Below, one piece after another: positions 60,038 through 64,000 of a stretch of DNA of 64,000 bases. The notes under the pieces are model-generated. The model worked only from the letters and a program-made list of their open reading frames with translations, ran no database searches and had not been told where the DNA came from. How positions within the stretch are numbered: the first letter of the stretch is position 1; each line of letters opens with the position of its first letter. This stretch comes from Diorhabda sublineata (Eukaryota; Arthropoda; Insecta; Coleoptera; Chrysomelidae), in NCBI RefSeq assembly GCF_026230105.1, contig NC_079476.1:30432559-30496558 (forward strand), given 5' to 3'. The position numbers and the translations under genes were made by a program.

Positions 60038-61483
60038 CTGTAACAAACCGAATATGTACCAGTAAACTTAAAAGTTATTTATATAACTAGTTATGAAAAA
60101 AACGATATTGTTCAACAAACGCCAAATTACATCTTCAAAGACTGAGGGTAAACTTTCTTACCTTAAGTCTCTGAAGACTATAGCTCGGTTATGGAAACGC
60201 GTGTCAGACAGTGTAATTGTGAGTGTTGGTGTAGTGGTTAGGTATGGTTCTATTCAGTATGAATATCATCAATGGTTTCAAATTACTTATTGGATAATTT
60301 AGTGAAAAAATTAGTGTCTTCAATGTTAGTATATAAATAAATTAAGTAAATGTAATAAAGAAAACATTACAGTATATAAAGTAAAGTAAAGAAATTCTAT
60401 AATTTACTCACCATCATCTTTTAGTTGAACGTGTTTTCTGTCCGGACTGACAGAAGTACTTTTCGTAAGTTTTTTATCGATGCTAGTTTCTTTCACTTGT
60501 GATTTTTTCTCGGTACTATTCTTGCTATCTGAACTTGTTGGTGTTTTTGGTCTTGCATTTGTTTCTGTAATCGACTTTTGCGTATCGGAACTTGGAGGTT
60601 TTTGGTGTACAATTTTCCCTCTGTCACTAAATTTGGCGTCAAAAATTGAACCCTTTCTTTCAGTTGATGTTTTAGGAATGGACGAATCTGAACTATAAGA
60701 ATTTTTATTCTTTTCTTTCTTGCCTTTAAAATGGATAGATACTTTCTTCCGTATACTTAATTTCGGTGATTTTTGTGATTTTCCGGACATTTGGATGGAT
60801 TTGCTATATTTTGTATCAGCCTTTTCATTAGTTGCTGCTTTAAGTTTGTCTTCGTTTTCGCTAGAGATGTGATCGGATGACGTCAAATCTAAAAGATTTG
60901 TTTTAGAGCCTCCTTTTTTTGCTAAATTATCTGTAAATTCAAAACATTTTATGTTCCATGACATTGAATTTTAACCTAACTCATTAGCGTATTTTTCCAA
61001 TAATTTTTAGAAAGTAATAAAACCAATTTTCCTTTTAATTTCTGTACAAGATATTTTTTCAACTCTGTTATCATCAACATCATCATTATTAAAGACAAAT
61101 TTTACCAAGATTTATCCTATTTTGATTAAAGTGTGTTTTTTAAAAAAAATCACTCACCCGATTCAATTGTTTGCGTATTCTCATTTTTGAAAGTATTTTC
61201 CGAGTGAAACTTCTTGTTTGAATCTACATCACGCTTAGTATCGTTGTTATCTCTGAATAATTCTGGATTATATCTCATACTAAAATGATCTGCGTTCACA
61301 TAGTTATCCTTGATATTTCCGAAGAAAAAAGGATTGGTTTCTACGTCAGGCTTTTGATACAAATTAACCTCATTGGTTCCAGATACATACGGCGCAATCG
61401 GTGTTAAATTAGATTCCATTGGAAGTGGATGTTGGGGTGCAGTCAATTCTTCAGAGAATTTAGTAGCTACGTTTTCCAAACTT
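59724..61483 (-). CDS. Unrecognised gene, last three exons; Ser/Lys-rich protein with Cys/Trp/Gly C-terminus
   Basis: Exons 61158-61483, 60412-60930 and 59724-60037 join in phase (phase 2 entry, then phase 1 twice) and code for 385 residues plus a stop. Exon 1 of the three is acidic/polar (PYVSGTNEVNLYQKPDVETN). The second is dominated by Ser, Lys and Thr (SIQMSGKSQKSPKLSIRKKV; KTSTERKGSIF; STSVSPDRKHVQLKDDG), typical of disordered phosphorylated linkers. The last has a basic KKHKKHKKGEKCRPRRHSN, a conserved-looking RERSFSICTDRSNILEHRMG and ends LTGKVPWCGCWGNGCL. The Cys-rich tail might be lipidated or bind metal. I do not recognise the family. The 5' part lies beyond 61483, probably outside the window. 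Confidence 0.75.
60167..60209 (+). ncRNA. Second hammerhead-like motif
   Basis: GTCT (60167-60170), CTGAAGA (60171-60177), hairpin ATAGC/GTTAT with a UCG loop, GAAA (60194-60197), stem III AC-GCGT-GT, C at 60205 and AGAC (60206-60209), which pairs perfectly with GTCT. Surrounding bases (TCTGAAGAC, GAAACGCG, GTCAG.CAGTGT) match the copy at 46781. It lies in the last intron of the unknown gene, on the opposite strand. Confidence 0.45.
60412..60930 (-). CDS. Unknown gene, penultimate exon
   Basis: 173 codons open throughout, acceptor GAATTTACAG, donor G|GTGAGT, phase 1/1. Ser/Lys/Thr-rich, with several SP and TP pairs that could be kinase sites. Confidence 0.75.
61158..61483 (-). CDS. Unknown gene, third-last exon
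   Basis: Acceptor GATCTTTTAG, donor G|GTGAGT, phase 2 in, 1 out. Encodes SLENVATKFSEELTAPQHPL onward to NENTQTIES. No domain seen. Confidence 0.7.
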
Positions 61484-61831
61484 CTAAAAGATCAAATAAT
61501 CAATGAATTACACGAGATTCATAGTGTTTTGGGGTTTCAGATATGTAATCTGAATAGTAAATTGAGAACAATAAATGGCAAATATTATGCTAAATTTCTG
61601 AAGAGAATTTTCCCTGTTTCGGTATTAAAACAATTTACCCTCGCATGTATTTACGTGTAAGAAAGGACTTTATACTTGAACTATTTTTGGTAATTTTCTG
61701 TAGTGGGTTGGTGCCCCTGAATAACAGTTGCATTTTGGCAGCTGACTGGACAATGCATTATTATGTCTTGTGTAAGGTTATTTCAATTTTAATTAAATGA
61801 ATAGATGGTTTAATATTTTGAAATTACTATA

Positions 61832-63851
61832 CAGTGCTTTTCAGATAAAAGTATCCATCTTTAATAACTTTTGTAATACTGGTATTTAGAAAAAATCCAA
61901 AAACACGTCAATTTATGTTGGAAGGGGCAAGCATTATGGCTTATTTAAACTTACTGGAAAAGCCACCCCCTCACCCCTAGCAGCATCCCCTTTATTTTTT
62001 TAAATTACTTTTCATATTTTTTATGTAAAATTTGGATACTCCTCTTTGAGCTGATTTCAAAAATGTATAATACTTGTAGGTTAAAGTGGTTAGTTTATGA
62101 GATAAACAATTTTTCTTTTAAGAGCACAAATTTTACTTATTATTTACTTTCACCTTATTTGCCTGTACTAAAATGGGTTGTACAACAGTTCAAACTCTTT
62201 AATCTTTTTAACTATTATTTAACTGTGCTATTTATTATGAAGTTACAATAAGTGTTCAAAATGAGTACCATTCACTTCCATACAATGGTATGATCTATTT
62301 TGAAATGCCTCTCTGACATTGCTTAATACGGCTGGATTTAATTGTCGACATTCATTTTCTATCCTCTCTCGTAAATCATCCAGAGATTCTGGTTGGGTAG
62401 CATAAACTTTTGTTTTTAAATACCCCCATAAAAAGAAGTCTAGTGGTGTTAAATCCGGTGACCTAGGTGGCCACTCCATCATCTGCCCCCTTCTACCTAT
62501 CCAACGAGCGGGGAATGTTTCGTTTAAAAATTGTCGGACAGGCATAGCATGGTGTGGGGGAGCTCCGTCTTGTTGAAATACCAGTAAATCTTCGGAAAGG
62601 TTATCATCATTTTCTATTATTGTTGTAATACGTGGGTCAACCCCTTCCCTGAGTAACTCAAGATATGATTCACCATTTAAATTTCCGTTGATGAAGAAAG
62701 GTCCGACAATGTGGTCACCTAGGATACCACACCAAACGTTTAACTTTTGGGGATGTTGTGTATGGAATTCACGCATAATATGTGGATTACTTTCAGCCCA
62801 ATATCTACAATTATGCCTACTTACTAAGCCATTTAATGACCATTAGCATTCATCAGAAAAGCAAATATTGTTTAACAATTGTGGATTGTTATTGATAATT
62901 TGCGTCATTGATTCGCAAAACTCTAGACGACGATCAAAATCATCTTCATTCAACTCGTGCACCAACTTAACTTTGTATGGGTGGTACTTGAATTTATGTA
63001 GAACTCGGAAAACTGTAGAAGATGAAACACCGATCGCTCTACTTATTGTTGACAACGATTTGGGTTGTTGAGCCTCTAAGCTGACTTGCCCTAAAATTGC
63101 CACTTGGATTGCTTCGTTATTTACGAGTCCCTCTCGCTTATGCACTTTATTGCAAACAGACCCTGTTGTGGTAAATTTCTCCATCAGTTGAATTACATAC
63201 TTATGAGTTGCATGTCTTCCGTCATGTAATTCGTTAAATATTCTAGCAGCAGCTCTTGCACAATTATTATTTTGGTAGTATAAACCTACAATTTCAATTC
63301 TTTCTTGCAAAGAGTAAACCATTTCAGAGAAACAAAATAAATAATGTATCAAATTACACTATCAATAGTGACTACAAATTCTAGTTGACAATGTCAAACT
63401 TTAATAAAAAGTAGAGTTTTCTGTTGTTTGGATTTTTTAAGTAGAATAAATAGCACAGTTAAAAATTTTTAATCTTAAGATTAAAGAGTTTGAACTGTTG
63501 TACAACCCATTTTAGTACAGGCAAATAAGGTGAAAGTAAATAATAAGTAAAATTTGTGCTCTTAAAAGAAAAATTGTTTATCTCATAAACTAACCACTTT
63601 AACCTACAAGTATTATACATTTTTGAAATCAGCTCAAAGAGGAGTATCCAAATTTTACATAAAAAATATGAAAAGTAATTTAAAAAAATAAAGGGGATGC
63701 TGCTAGGGGTGAGGGGGTGGCTTTTCCAGTAAGTTTAAATAAGCCATAATGCTTGCCCCTTCCAACATAAATTGACGTGTTTTTGGATTTTTTCTAAATA
63801 CCAGTATTACAAAAGTTATTAAAGGTGGATACTTTTATCTGAAAAGCACTG
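61832..63851 (-). mobile_element. Mariner-superfamily transposon with about 400-bp inverted repeats
   Basis: The element starts CAGTGCTTTTCAGATAAAAG and ends with its complement, flanked by TA on both sides. Arms of about 400 bp (61832-62234 and 63438-63851) are nearly identical, which suggests a recent insertion. The minus-strand transposase occupies 62243-63322. The element sits about 350 bp upstream of an exon of the unknown gene. Confidence 0.9.
62243..63322 (-). pseudogene. Mariner-family transposase, one nonsense codon
   Basis: The frame opens MVYSLQERIEIVGLYYQ and has an N-terminal helix-turn-helix (SRAIGVSSSTVFRVLHKF), FSDEC with the first catalytic Asp, WAESNPHIM, VFQQDGAPPHHAM with the second Asp, and WPPRSPDLTPLDFFLWGYLK with the third. 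By my count 37 residues separate the second and third Asp. A TAA at 62843-62845 directly after FSDEC is the only break in about 359 codons. Without suppression the copy is inactive as a full-length enzyme. Confidence 0.9.
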
Positions 63852-64000
63852 TATATTCATCTCTAAAGACGTAAAGTAATTATGGCGGTAAAGGCAACAC
63901 ACCCAATTCTGATGGTGCAAATTGAAGCTCTTACGCTTACAGGATGAGTTTTCTTCTGACTCAAGCAATCATTTAAATTCAAATAATCAAACTACTTGGA

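Noticed and set aside
63880..64000. Possible upstream exon of the 59724-61483 gene at the right edge
   Set aside because: A short open stretch before GTAAGC exists, but its phase (0) does not match the required phase 2.

Overview
The window looks like AT-rich nuclear DNA of an insect. Genes are split by GT-AG introns and embedded in decayed transposons of typical arthropod families. A beetle is my guess, but nothing here fixes the order. It holds most of one recognisable host gene, the 3' end of a second, one orphan first exon, and about thirty mobile-element relics.

Positions 341-35082 (minus strand) carry DNAI7/CASC1, the IC97-type axonemal inner-arm dynein intermediate chain. I assembled 16 exons by hand. 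Their splice phases agree at all 15 junctions and give 802 codons from the start methionine to the left window edge, where the gene runs off before its stop. About 2.4 kb of coding sequence is spread over 35 kb. The introns hold mariner relics, non-LTR (LINE) pieces, Tigger/pogo relics, a MULE, a Crypton, a long inverted repeat, and a 4.2-kb element with two further transposons nested inside it. Relative to vertebrate members this protein has about 200 extra Lys/Glu/Ser-rich N-terminal residues.

Positions 35083-59723 are an intergenic (or very long intronic) repeat landscape: a second Crypton, a TATA box with a signal-peptide first exon at 38298-38406, mariner relics, a 1.36-kb foldback element, a Tc1 tail, a Penelope-like element followed by a hammerhead-like motif, a hAT relic, a relic of a transposon-associated arthropod protein, a deleted mariner-like element with long inverted repeats, and LINE reverse transcriptase and RNase H fragments.

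Positions 59724-61483 (minus strand) hold the last three exons of an unrecognised gene. Its product is Ser/Lys-rich and ends in a Trp/Cys/Gly-rich tail (WCGCWGNGC). Upstream, at 61832-63851, lies a young mariner-superfamily element with about 400-bp inverted repeats and a transposase frame broken by a single nonsense codon.

The window shows no operon-like organisation. Its interest lies in the gene/transposon architecture: introns at the same site in two Cryptons, triple nesting of DNA transposons, hammerhead-like folds linked to Penelope sequence, and a cysteine-tailed unknown protein.
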